64,000 nt of DNA from Diphasiastrum complanatum (taxonomy: Eukaryota > Streptophyta > Lycopodiopsida > Lycopodiales > Lycopodiaceae), in contig CM055098.1 of NCBI GenBank assembly GCA_029204225.1, positions 12,173,552 through 12,237,551 of the forward strand, written 5' to 3'. Every line of letters begins with the position of its first letter. The first letter of the stretch is position 1. This document shows, one piece after another, positions 34,073-42,796 of the stretch. The notes under the pieces were generated by a model. It had not been told where the DNA came from. It saw nothing but the letters and a program-made list of their open reading frames with translations, and searched no databases. A program made the position numbers and the translations under genes.

Positions 34073-36229
34073 AATGGAGTGGCCGAGAGGAAGAATAGAA
34101 CCCTTTGTGAATGTGCCAAGGCAATGAGACTACATGCTAATCTTGCTAAGTCTTTTTGGGGGGAAGCTTTAGCATGTGCTAACTATCTATGTAATAGATG
34201 GACAAGTGCTTCCTTGGATGGTAAAACTCCTCATGAGGTTCTTTATGGTAGAAGGCCGAGTGTCAAGCATTGTAGGATCTTTGGATGTACATGTTTTGTC
34301 AATATCACACTTGATGATAGAACTAAAGAAGATCCTTCATCAAAGAAGGGTGTGTTTGTTGGCTATAGTGAAGTAAGCAAGGCTTACAAAGTGTACATTC
34401 CTTCTACAAAGAAAGTTGTCATAAGTAGGGATGTCATCTTTCATGAAGAGAATGTTTCCAATGTTGTTGATGTTGATGTTGATGTGCCTACTAATCATCA
34501 TGATGTGCAAGATGTCTTGGATGAAGATGGAGATGCCACTCCAAAGCAAACTTCAAGGAAGACTCAAAGGCAAAGGGCTAAGCCATCAAGGCTAACCTAT
34601 GATGAAAAAGGAAAGCAAGTGGTGGACAACTCTAACTTTGCTTTTCTTACCTCTTTTGATGAACCAACTTGTGTAGGTGAAGCAATTCAAAAGAAGGAAT
34701 GGATCCAAGCCATGGATCATGAGCATCAAGCACTCATCAAAAGCAACACATGGAGGTTGGTAAAGCTTCCAAAGGACAAGAAGGCAATTGGTTGTAAGTG
34801 GATCTTCAAGATCAAGACAAATCAAGATGGATCAATCAACAAGTACAAGGCAAGGTTGGTGGCAAAGGGGTATGCTCGAGAATATGGTATTGACTATGAT
34901 GAGACCTTTGCACCCGTGGCAAAGATGGTAACTATTCGAATCCTAATCTCTCTTGCAACTCTTTATGATTGGGATATGTGGCAAATGGATGTTACTAATG
35001 CCTTCTTGAATGGTGATCTTGAAGAAGATATTTACATGGAGCAACCCGAGGGCTATGTTTCACATGATGAGCCTAATCATGTGTGCTATCTCCAAAAGAG
35101 TTTGTATGGGCTAAAGCAAGCACCAAGGAGTTGGTATGCTAAGCTCAATTCCTTCTTACTTTCTCAAAACTTTGTTATGAGTGAGTATGATCATTCTCTC
35201 TACTTTAGATTGAATGAAAATGATATCACTTTACTTTTGATCTATGTTGATGACATTATCTTAAGTGGTGGTAACAATCTAGATATAGATGAAATCAAGA
35301 TGGCACTCAAAAGAGAGTTTGAAATTCAAGATCTTGGTAAACTTCATTATATCTTAGGAATAGAGATTATTAGAACTTCTAAATCTACATTCATATGTCA
35401 AGAAAAGTATGTTAACTCTATTCTAAAAAGGTTTCATATGGAAGATTGTAAAGTTGTTTCTACTCCTATGGAATCAAATGTAAAGCTAACTACAAGAAGT
35501 AATGAAAGATCCTTCAAGGACATTACTCTCTATAGAAAGCTAATAGGATCTCTTATATGGTTAACCATCACAAGACCTGATCTAAGCTTTGTGGTTGGTA
35601 AACTAAGTCAATTTATGCAAGATCCTAGTGAGGCTCATTGGAAGCTAGGAAAGAGAGTACTTAGATACATCTCGGGATCTAGAGATTTTGGCATCTTGTA
35701 TGGAGGTACTACACCTAACCTTTGTGGATTTTCAGATTCAGATTTTGCAGGTGATCAAATGGATAGGAAGTCAACAAGTGCCTTTGCAATCTATCTTGGA
35801 GATGGAGTGGTCTCATGGCTATCAAAGAAGCAACCAACTATCTCTCTATCTTCCACCGAAGCCGAGTACAAGGCATTAACAACATGCACCAAGGAGATTC
35901 TTTGGATCAAGAGGATGTTATTGGATCTTCACTTGCTGGAACCAGAGAAGACTCCAATCATACTTTGTGATAACCTTTCAGCCCAAAGCTTGGCAAGCAA
36001 TCCTGTTTTTCATGCAAGGAGCAAGCACATTGAGATTGCTCACCATTTTGTGAGAGATCAAGTCATTGCCAAAGAGGTGGAGCTTCAACATGTCTCTTCA
36101 AAGGAGTGTGTGGCTGATATCTTCACCAAACCATTGGGAAAGGACCTATATTTAATGCATAGATCTAATCTTGGAATGTGCTCAAAGACTATGTTGAAAC
36201 TAGCATCCAATGTTGAAGAGGGAGTGTGA
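34073..36229 (+). CDS. Copia IN C-terminus, RT and RNase H
   Basis: Continues in frame after the amber codon; the first internal ATG is at 34079. It opens with NGVAERKNRT, the catalytic Glu of IN, then HCRIFGC. RT shows [43 protein letters not shown] and LLIYVDDIILSGG. RH shows FSDSDFAGD, SWLSKKQ, STEAEYKAL, LCDNLSAQSL and ARSKHIEI, and ends ADIFTKPLG...VEEGV over the polypurine tract. All RT and RH catalytic Asp and Glu are present and the frame is otherwise undamaged. Confidence 0.93.
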   Translation, partial: NGVAERKNRTLCECAKAMRLHANLAKSFWGEALACANYLCNRWTSASLDGKTPHEVLYGRRPSVKHCRIFGCTCFVNITLDDRTKEDPSSKKGVFVGYSEVSKAYKVYIPSTKKVVISRDVIFHEENVSNVVDVDVDVPTNHHDVQDVLDEDGDATPKQTSRKTQRQRAKPSRLTYDEKGKQVVDNSNFAFLTSFDEPTCVGEAIQKKEWIQAMDHEHQALIKSNTWRLVKLPKDKKAIGCKWIFKIKTNQDGSINKYKARLVAKGYAREYGIDYDETFAPVAKMVTIRILISLATLYDWDMWQMDVTNAFLNGDLEEDIYMEQPEGYVSHDEPNHVCYLQKSLYGLKQAPRSWYAKLNSFLLSQNFVMSEYDHSLYFRLNENDITLLLIYVDDIILSGGNNLDIDEIKMALKREFEIQDLGKLHYILGIEIIRTSKSTFICQEKYVNSILKRFHMEDCKVVSTPMESNVKLTTRSNERSFKDITLYRKLIGSLIWLTITRPDLSFVVGKLSQFMQDPSEAHWKLGKRVLRYISGSRDFGILYGGTTPNLCGFSDSDFAGDQMDRKSTSAFAIYLGDGVVSWLSKKQPTISLSSTEAEYKALTTCTKEILWIKRMLLDLHLLEPEKTPIILCDNLSAQSLASNPVFHARSKHIEIAHHFVRDQVIAKEVELQHVSSKECVADIFTKPLGKDLYLMHRSNLGMCSKTMLKLASNVEEGV

Positions 36230-36879
36230 AAATTGTCAACATTTCCTAGCTAGTTTGAGGCCTAAATTGGCTAAAATTGTAAATAGTTTTGGTTCTGGAG
36301 TTTCACACGTGTGAACCAGGCCACAATGTTTTTATTTACTGTATTTTTTCAGTATGATGAAGTGTCAAACTTCATACCCTTCAAAATGAGACCATTTTGA
36401 TGTATTTTGGTCATATAAGCCATTTTTAGCTATTTTTCCTATATAGGGAATATCTAGGGTCAAGTACCTTCTAGAGAGAGGAGAGAGAGTCATCTTCCTC
36501 ATCCATAAATAGTAGGGAAGTCGTGGAGAACAGGTTGGAGAAACCTTTTGTATGCTTCATTGAGATCAATAGATCATTGTCATTGTTTCTTCCTCCATTG
36601 AGAGCATTGTTGTGTGTATTGTCTTCAAGCTATTGTGTATGATCCTAGGTGCTTTCCAAAAGTGGTAGGCTGATGTATTATGGACTGTATAATGCTATTT
36701 TGGGCCGCACTTGATGTTTATGGAAGTTTCCATTTGTGATAAATGCTTTTTGATCAAGTTCTTTGCATTCTAGGTAGCATAGAATGTGTTGCCAATTCCT
36801 AGCTTATGTAGTTTGGAGTGCAAGCATTCAAGCCAATGGTCTTGGAGTTTAGATCCACTTAGGATCTGTATTTTTCACA
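36225..36879 (+). repeat. 3' LTR of the young Copia
   Basis: 655 bp, differing from the 5' LTR at four sites by eye. It overlaps the last codon of the polyprotein, as is common in this family. Confidence 0.95.
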
Positions 36880-36895
36880 ATAAACATGCTGTGAT

Positions 36896-37350
36896 AGTTG
36901 AAATTATGATAGAATCTAGTGTAATATGCAGATCACATCACACAATCACCATAGCCACTCCTCACAAGCTCTCAAAGATGGCACAAGAAAAGTTATGTAT
37001 ATTACAAAGAACAATGTACATATAGAAAATCAATAGGTGTCCTAAAACTGGCATACCACCTGTCAAACTAGAACAAGGTCCAATATGGCCTAAATAATTG
37101 ACAAACCTAAGACATGCCCTTGAGTATAGCATAGCAAAACCAAAAACAGTATACAAGCTAATTTTCCTACGTGAGGCTACCCGGCTAACCCAAGTAGCCA
37201 TCTACGGGATCAGTGCCCAATCAATATCTCCCAACAGGTCATGTCCCGAACACAACTGAATACAAGAAATCTAATTAACTGTACACTAACTACAATATCA
37301 CATTTAGAGCTTACATAGAATGTATATCAGATTAACTCTGATTTCTAACT
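36896..37350 (-). repeat. 3' LTR of the large non-coding element
   Basis: 455 bp on the minus strand, from AGTTAGAAATC (37350) to AATTTCAACT (36896). The ends are AGTT...AACT instead of the usual TG...CA. This is supported because AACT abuts the PBS in the other LTR. Confidence 0.75.
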
Positions 37351-37362
37351 CTCTCCCTTAAA

Positions 37363-37517
37363 CTCAGATGTGACAAGAGTGAAAAACAATAATCTGTAGC
37401 AATGTCCGGAGTGTCCAAAAAATGTTATGCATGTCCATGCTACCCTGTACTTGACTCACACTCAAGCACACCAACAAACCACTAGGTTTGACTCACAAAG
37501 TACATGTAAACATACTG
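37363..37517. other. Internal piece of the large element left of the nested insertion
   Basis: Non-coding, C/A-rich stretch between the polypurine tract and the nested element. It continues at 42797. Confidence 0.6.
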
Positions 37518-38171
37518 TGTGAAGGATTACAGATCATTCAAGATCCAATCCATGTCCCAAATTTTTGGTTACAATAAGGAGCAAACCAACAATCCTGCCA
37601 ATGTAGAAAAATCAGCATCTACACACAAAATGAGATGCAAACTCTAAGAGAAATTGATCAAACATGAACCAAAACATAAAACATGTTTTTTGTCCATACA
37701 ATTACAGTACCCTACTGTATTTCACACATGTGGAACCGAAAATAGCAATAATTGAGCATTCTACACACAAGATTGCAAGATAACACCAAGATAGTGCACC
37801 AATGAGTAGTAGAACCCAAAGAGAACCATGTATAATGATGAAATGAGAGAGAGAAGAGAGAAGATGTGTCTCTCCACGAGTTACATCATTTTATAGAGTC
37901 TCCAAACCCTATTTGGCCACTTGGCTTTCTCTCCAAAATGTAAACCCTACTATTTTTGGGTCTAGATTCAATGTACCCGAAGTTCAAATTTGAATCTCTC
38001 TCAAACTCGACTACCAACTTTCCCACACTTTCCAAAAGTGTTTATTGAATTTATTTTAAATTAATATAACTTCAAAAAGTTTATCTCTAAGTCTAAAATG
38101 AGTTTTGGCCTCTTATTGACAATTTACCAAAATATGACTAAACTAGACTAAACTAGTTGAAATCTCTCACA
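37518..38171 (-). repeat. 3' LTR of the nested GAG element
   Basis: 654 bp, TGTGAGAGATTTC (at 38171) to ATCCTTCACA (at 37518) on the minus strand. Unlike the LTR of the element at 30449, despite related GAG proteins. Confidence 0.92.
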
Positions 38172-38874
38172 CTCCCTCTTCAACTAGTTTTGGCATAGTT
38201 TTGACAATAGAACTTTGATCCAACTTTAGAATGATCTCCATCCTAAGTTTAGATCTCCTTTCTAAGGTTCTAAAGTATCTTTCATAATTGATAAAGAGAA
38301 TAGTGTCCAAATTGGATGCTTCACTATTTCTTACATCAATTTTATACATCAAGATATAACTAGAACATGAAGAACCAAATAGAATGTGAATGAAATGGTT
38401 CATCCATGTTTCAAAATTGGAACTCTCTAGAAAATTACAGCAACCAAACAATAAATGTGAGTGATGACCATTTGCTTGCTTGTCTCCTCCAACTTTGTCC
38501 TTTCTTGATATGTCTCCATCTTGCCATAAGATGCCATCATACCTTGATGAGTTGACCATGAATGAGTGACATAATGAACCTCCAATAGCTTCATTTCCAT
38601 CAGCAAAACCATTCAAGAATCCTAGTACAAATCCAACATCAAAACGATGCTCACCAATGTAGCTAGTTTTATTATATCTTGACAATTTGCACACATCCAC
38701 ATGAAAATGCTCAAACATGAGATAGAACAAGTAAAGTAGACTTGAACAACACTTCCTTGCTGCTCCTTTGACCTTACTTGAGTCTTCATTATGCTGCAAA
38801 AATAGATCCATAACATTTTTGCCAAATAACCTTCCTTTGATGCTCTTGACTAGTTCCAAATTGCCACCTTTCAT
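38167..38874 (-). CDS. Hypothetical ORF in the nested element, eroded RH region
   Basis: 235 open codons ending with VEEGV over the polypurine tract, as does the polyprotein of the element at 30449. The last 30 residues, with RRSKLRM and LKL, resemble the tail of that polyprotein. FVLGFLNGFADG may echo the RH start GFSDSDFAGD. No RH catalytic motif survives. I read it as a strongly diverged 3' end of pol; an unrelated sequence that merely kept the purine tract is the alternative. Probably not a separate protein. Confidence 0.4.
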   Translation of the reverse strand: MKGGNLELVKSIKGRLFGKNVMDLFLQHNEDSSKVKGAARKCCSSLLYLFYLMFEHFHVDVCKLSRYNKTSYIGEHRFDVGFVLGFLNGFADGNEAIGGSLCHSFMVNSSRYDGILWQDGDISRKDKVGGDKQANGHHSHLLFGCCNFLESSNFETWMNHFIHILFGSSCSSYILMYKIDVRNSEASNLDTILFINYERYFRTLERRSKLRMEIILKLDQSSIVKTMPKLVEEGV

Positions 38875-39126
38875 TTTGTGTTGTTGAAGCCCTTTGAGAC
38901 CAACCTCTTGATCTTCCTCTTGACCATCAAAGTCATTGAAAAAACTTTGTTTTCCAGATCAATTACTTGCTTTTCCAGTATGAAAACCATGAGAACCAAT
39001 ATCCACTTGCATAGAAGAAAATTCTCCAAAACATGTGAGTAAAGCAAAGTGAGTCACTTCCACTTGCTTACCTTTCTCTTGATCATCAAAGATATCAAAG
39101 ATATGAATATCTTCAAACCTGAACCT

Positions 39127-39684
39127 CTAGATATACTCCCTCTCAAACATATGATCTAGATCCAACAAGAACTCATCAATGCTTGATCTCGAATTTCCAC
39201 AAAGGTTAGTGAAAACAATGTCACCAATGTCATTATCATAAATCAAAAGATAGATTCCAAACTTTCCATCCAACATGAAGTAGAGTAGGTGAAGATGAGT
39301 ATCAAACCTAATAGATCCAGACCTCTTGAGTCCATAACAAACCTCAATAAGCTCACCAATGAGATCTCCCTTGCCTTGAAGAAATTGCCTCTCGATTTGT
39401 TCCATATACTCTTCTCCAACCAACCTTTTGCCATCTCGATTATGAGTGGTCAATTCACAATCATAGAGTCCTTTGAGTTGATGAAGAGATGTGAGATCCA
39501 TGCTTTGGATCTTCCCAAGAACCAATCTTCCAATGCTCTTTCCTTCATAAGACTCCCTCTTAATGATTGCATCATAAGAAGTAGAAACCTCAAAAACATT
39601 AGAAGCCATGAAAAAAATGATTAGTACCTTCAACATAAGAATGATTGAAGTACTCTTTTTTTTCAAACAAGAACTTCTACTCAA
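39127..39684 (-). CDS. Hypothetical ORF in the nested element, eroded RT region
   Basis: 185 open codons. EEYMEQ is followed 24 residues after its Tyr by YGLK, exactly the spacing in the intact RT at 34-36 kb (IYMEQ to YGLK). Further on, LLYFMLDGKFGIYLLIY lines up with SLYFRLNENDITLLLIY after a gap of about 13 residues. The catalytic YVDD is replaced by YDND. This looks like RT that kept an open frame but lost its active site. A TAG follows EREYI, and frames continue toward 38874. Confidence 0.45.
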   Translation of the reverse strand: MSRSSCLKKKSTSIILMLKVLIIFFMASNVFEVSTSYDAIIKRESYEGKSIGRLVLGKIQSMDLTSLHQLKGLYDCELTTHNRDGKRLVGEEYMEQIERQFLQGKGDLIGELIEVCYGLKRSGSIRFDTHLHLLYFMLDGKFGIYLLIYDNDIGDIVFTNLCGNSRSSIDEFLLDLDHMFEREYI

Positions 39685-40630
39685 TGTTTTAGGTAATTAC
39701 TCATTTGATAATGACTCTTCCTCACTATCATTCACAATGACATCATTCAAAGTACATCCTACTTTGAACTCTTCACATACTTCTCTTCTCCTTGACTTGT
39801 GACTATCTCCCTCACCAAGTCTCTTGATAGAACCATTTGATTTACTCTCTTTATGAAGACATGTGACTCAACTTGCTGGAAAAATGACTTTCTTGGAATC
39901 ATAACAAAAGAATGTAGAAGAACCATCTCCTTCATGAATGCAAATAGCAACATCTTTTGCCATATGATCAAAGAAATCATTAACAACAGTCTTTTCCAAA
40001 GAAGAACCTTCACCTCCATTGATGAAGTTAGCTCTTTCCTTACATTTTTCATGCTTGCACTTGCCATGAAGAACCATTGAAACACCATCATTATCCTCAA
40101 GACTGCAAAGTTAGCACAAAGATGAACATCTCCAAGAAGCATATTAGATCTTGACCTAGATCTAGCATAAGGAAGATTTTTTAGACTTTGCATAAGATCC
40201 ACCGATCTTATTGATGCTAAAAGGTAACTTTGAATAGTTGAGACCAATATCCTTTTCCATTCCATCCTTTTTGTTAGCCATAACAAAAGCATCAAGCTTG
40301 AAAAGTCTACCTTGTCTATTGCCCCTAGCAAAAAAGATTTTTTTCCTTTGTAATGAAACACGCATCACCACCAAACTTTACCATGTATCCTTTCTCTATC
40401 ATTTGACCAACACTTAACAAACTCTTTGAAAGTGAAGGAATGTAAAGAACACCATCAAGTCTTTCTTTCCTATTAGTAGAGAGACAAATAGGAATTGAAC
40501 CAGTACTTTCAATCACAGACTCACCACCATTGGTCATGTGAATTGCTTTCTTGGTTCCATCATAAGTGACCAAAGAAGTAAAGAACTCCTCGTGACTAGT
40601 CATGTGTGAACTACCTCCACTATCAATCCA
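39685..40630 (-). pseudogene. Protease and integrase remnant of the nested element
   Basis: Just after the GAG stop (TAG in place of a PR Trp), W-I-D-S-G-G-S-S-H-M-T is the aspartyl protease site, with Gly instead of the family's Ala. The 40325-40603 frame runs LYIPSLSKSLLSVGQMIEKG and ends in a frameshift; QGRLFKLDAFV continues in another frame (40374-40162). The IN zinc finger WHKRLGH is absent. A YARSRSRSN stretch near 40165 may be what is left of the IN region. No D-D-E motif was seen. Confidence 0.6.
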
Positions 40631-41536
40631 CTATGAATCTTTGTCACCTTCGCTTGATATTGGACTTGAAGAACACATAAATAGAGAATCACCACCACCT
40701 AGATCCTCATCATTAGTAGTAAAGTGGATTTGCTTGCTGCCTTCATCTCTTTGCTTCTTCAAACATTCATTAGAAAAATGCCTTTTGATTCCACAATAAA
40801 AGCATTTGAACTTAGACTTATCTTTCTTTTTGCCAAAAGAAGAAGTCTCACCTTGATCTTGCCCTTTAGACCACTTGCCTTTGCCTTTTCCCTTGAACTT
40901 GCCTTTGATGAACATAGCCTCCTCTTCATATTGAGATGTCAATGTAGATCCACCTCCTCTTGATTGAAGCCTATACTCCTCATTCACCAAGATCTCTTGC
41001 AAATCCACAATATTTGGCAAAGTCTTTTGAATAGCAAAACTTTGAACAAGATTAGCATGATCATCCAACAAGCCATTAAGTATAACTTGAACAAGTTCTA
41101 CCTCCTTAATGCTTTCATCAATACATGCCAACTCATCATTGAATGCTTTAACCCTCAAAACAAAAGCATGAGTACTCTCTTCCTTCTTTGGAAAACTTTG
41201 AAAGATTTTCCTCCTAAGAGTAAGCACTCTTGATGTAGACTTGGGTTCATAAAGCTTCTTCAAAGCTTCCCAAGCCTCCAAAGATGATGTGCACTTACCA
41301 ATTTCCTTGAGAAGTTCATTGGTAGCATTCATCTTAATCATGTGTAGAGCTTTCTTTCCTCTCTTGTCATACCTCACTTGATCTTGAGGTGCTTGAGGCC
41401 TCTCATCCACACCTGCAACAATCTCCATCAACTCATTAATCTCCAATAAGAACTCCATCTGCACCTTCCAAGTAGAATAGTTGATTGAGGTAAGCGTATC
41501 ATTGCTCTCCAACATAAAGCCTCCACTTGTAGCCAT
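40631..41536 (-). CDS. Copia GAG of the nested element
   Basis: 301 uninterrupted codons. NYSTWKVQMEFLLEINELMEIV at the N-terminus, SRVLTLRRKIFQ, a basic GKFKGKGKGKWSKG run and a zinc knuckle C-F-Y-C-x4-H-x4-C near residue 255 make it a close relative of the GAG at 32276. It is expected to assemble particles and bind element RNA. It ends at a TAG where the family continues into PR. It is the only well-preserved coding part of the element, while pol is wrecked. Confidence 0.85.
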   Translation of the reverse strand: MATSGGFMLESNDTLTSINYSTWKVQMEFLLEINELMEIVAGVDERPQAPQDQVRYDKRGKKALHMIKMNATNELLKEIGKCTSSLEAWEALKKLYEPKSTSRVLTLRRKIFQSFPKKEESTHAFVLRVKAFNDELACIDESIKEVELVQVILNGLLDDHANLVQSFAIQKTLPNIVDLQEILVNEEYRLQSRGGGSTLTSQYEEEAMFIKGKFKGKGKGKWSKGQDQGETSSFGKKKDKSKFKCFYCGIKRHFSNECLKKQRDEGSKQIHFTTNDEDLGGGDSLFMCSSSPISSEGDKDS

Positions 41537-42137
41537 GTTGAAGTGACCTGATCTTCTCTTTCAACCTGTTCCAGTGCACAAAGCACTCTCTTGAATGTCA
41601 ACAAATGAGCTCAAGAAGATATCACAAAGATATGGAACCTCTCAAATCTCTTCTAGCACTTCTAACTCGAAAATCAACACATAGAATAGTGAAATCTTGA
41701 TAAACCAATGATCTATCCTCAGTCTAATGATTCTTGCCACTTCCTAAGATTCAAACACACTCAAATGAAGTTCAGCAACCTCACAAACTAGAGATCGAAT
41801 CAAAATTAGAGTTTTGACAAAATCACAAAAAATTAAATATCTCAAATTCTACATGCAGTCTCTAGAAGCTTGATATATCTTCTTGTAAACTCCAATGAGA
41901 CCTTCCTAATACACCAAAAGTCATATAATTCTAGTAAACCAAGTTTGAAATCGGAATTGATCAAGTGTATAACCCTACATTGAGTTTTGACCTACAAAAG
42001 ATCAATTCTACACATGCAAAAATGCTAATTTTTGAGTAGAAATCAATCTAGCATGCTCTAGCATTGGTAACTCCTCCAAATCTTTGCTAAAGATGGCTGA
42101 TCCTTTCATAATCTGAAACACAAGAGCTCTGATACCA
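41537..42137 (-). other. Leader and PBS of the nested element
   Basis: About 590 bp of untranslated leader, then PBS TGGTATCAGAGC at 42126-42137 next to the 5' LTR. No coding domain. Confidence 0.8.
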
Positions 42138-42791
42138 TGTAAAGGATTTTAGATCATTCAAGATCCAATCCATGTCCCAAATCTTTGGTTACAATAAGGA
42201 GCAAACCAACAATCCTGCCAATGTAGAAAAATCAGCATCTACACACAAAATGAGATGCAAACTCTAAGAGATATTGATCAAACATGAACCAAAACATAAA
42301 ACATGTTTTTTGTCCGTACAATTACAGTACCCTACTATATTTCACATGTGTGGAACCGAAAATAACAATAAATGAGCATTCTACACACAAGATTGCAAGA
42401 TAACACCAAGATAGTGCACCAATGAGTAGTAGAACCCAAAGAGAACCATGTATAATGATGAAATGAGAGAGAGAAGAGAGAAGTTGTGTCTCTCCACGAG
42501 TTACATCATTTTATAGAGTCTCCAAACCCTATTTGGCCACTTGGCTTTCCCTCCAAAATGTAAACCCTACTATTTTTGGGTCTAGATTCAATGTACCCAA
42601 AGTTCAAATTTGAATCTCTCTCAAACTCGACTACCAACTTTCCCACACTTTCCAAAAGTGTTTATTGAGTGTATTTTAAACTAATATAACTTCAAAAAGT
42701 TTATCTCTAAGTCTAAAATGAGTTTTGGCCTCTTATTGACAATTTACCAAAATATGACTAAACCAGACTAAACTAGTTGAAATCTCTCACA
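42138..42791 (-). repeat. 5' LTR of the nested GAG element
   Basis: 654 bp. On the minus strand TATAAAA at 42509-42515 is a good TATA box, followed by a CTCTCTTCTCTC-rich start region. It ends CTTTACA just before the PBS. Confidence 0.92.
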
Positions 42792-42796
42792 TAATG

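Larger units (their letters stand above)
30449..36879 (+). mobile_element. Young, nearly intact Ty1/Copia retrotransposon
   Basis: Full element of 6431 bp: 655-bp LTRs (30449-31103, 36225-36879), PBS 31104-31115, long leader, one GAG-pol frame 32276-36229, polypurine tract GAAGAGGGAG (36215-36224). The 5-bp target duplication ATAAA flanks it at 30444-30448 and 36880-36884. The LTRs differ at 4 positions by eye (about 0.6%), so the insertion is recent. All catalytic motifs are present; one amber codon at 34070 interrupts IN. Confidence 0.97.
37518..42791 (-). mobile_element. Nested Copia-derived element, GAG kept and pol eroded
   Basis: Minus-strand element of 5274 bp with 654-bp LTRs (37518-38171, 42138-42791), PBS 42126-42137, an open 301-codon GAG, a protease remnant, and about 2.2 kb of badly eroded pol up to the purine tract at 38172-38184. 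Flanking TACTG (37513-37517) and TAATG (42792-42796) are a plausible target duplication with one mismatch. The LTRs differ at about 18 of 654 sites by eye (2.8%). It interrupts the large non-coding element. The structure fits the TR-GAG class of non-autonomous elements. Confidence 0.88.

Noticed and set aside
34067-34078. Programmed read-through of the amber codon in the young Copia
   Set aside because: CAA-TAG-AAT lacks the CARYYA context known to promote UAG read-through in plant virus genes, and read-through inside the integrase catalytic core has no precedent I know of. A point mutation is simpler.
38167-39684. A captured host gene inside the nested GAG element
   Set aside because: Motif spacing with Copia RT and the VEEGV tail over the purine tract favour eroded pol; no host family was recognised.
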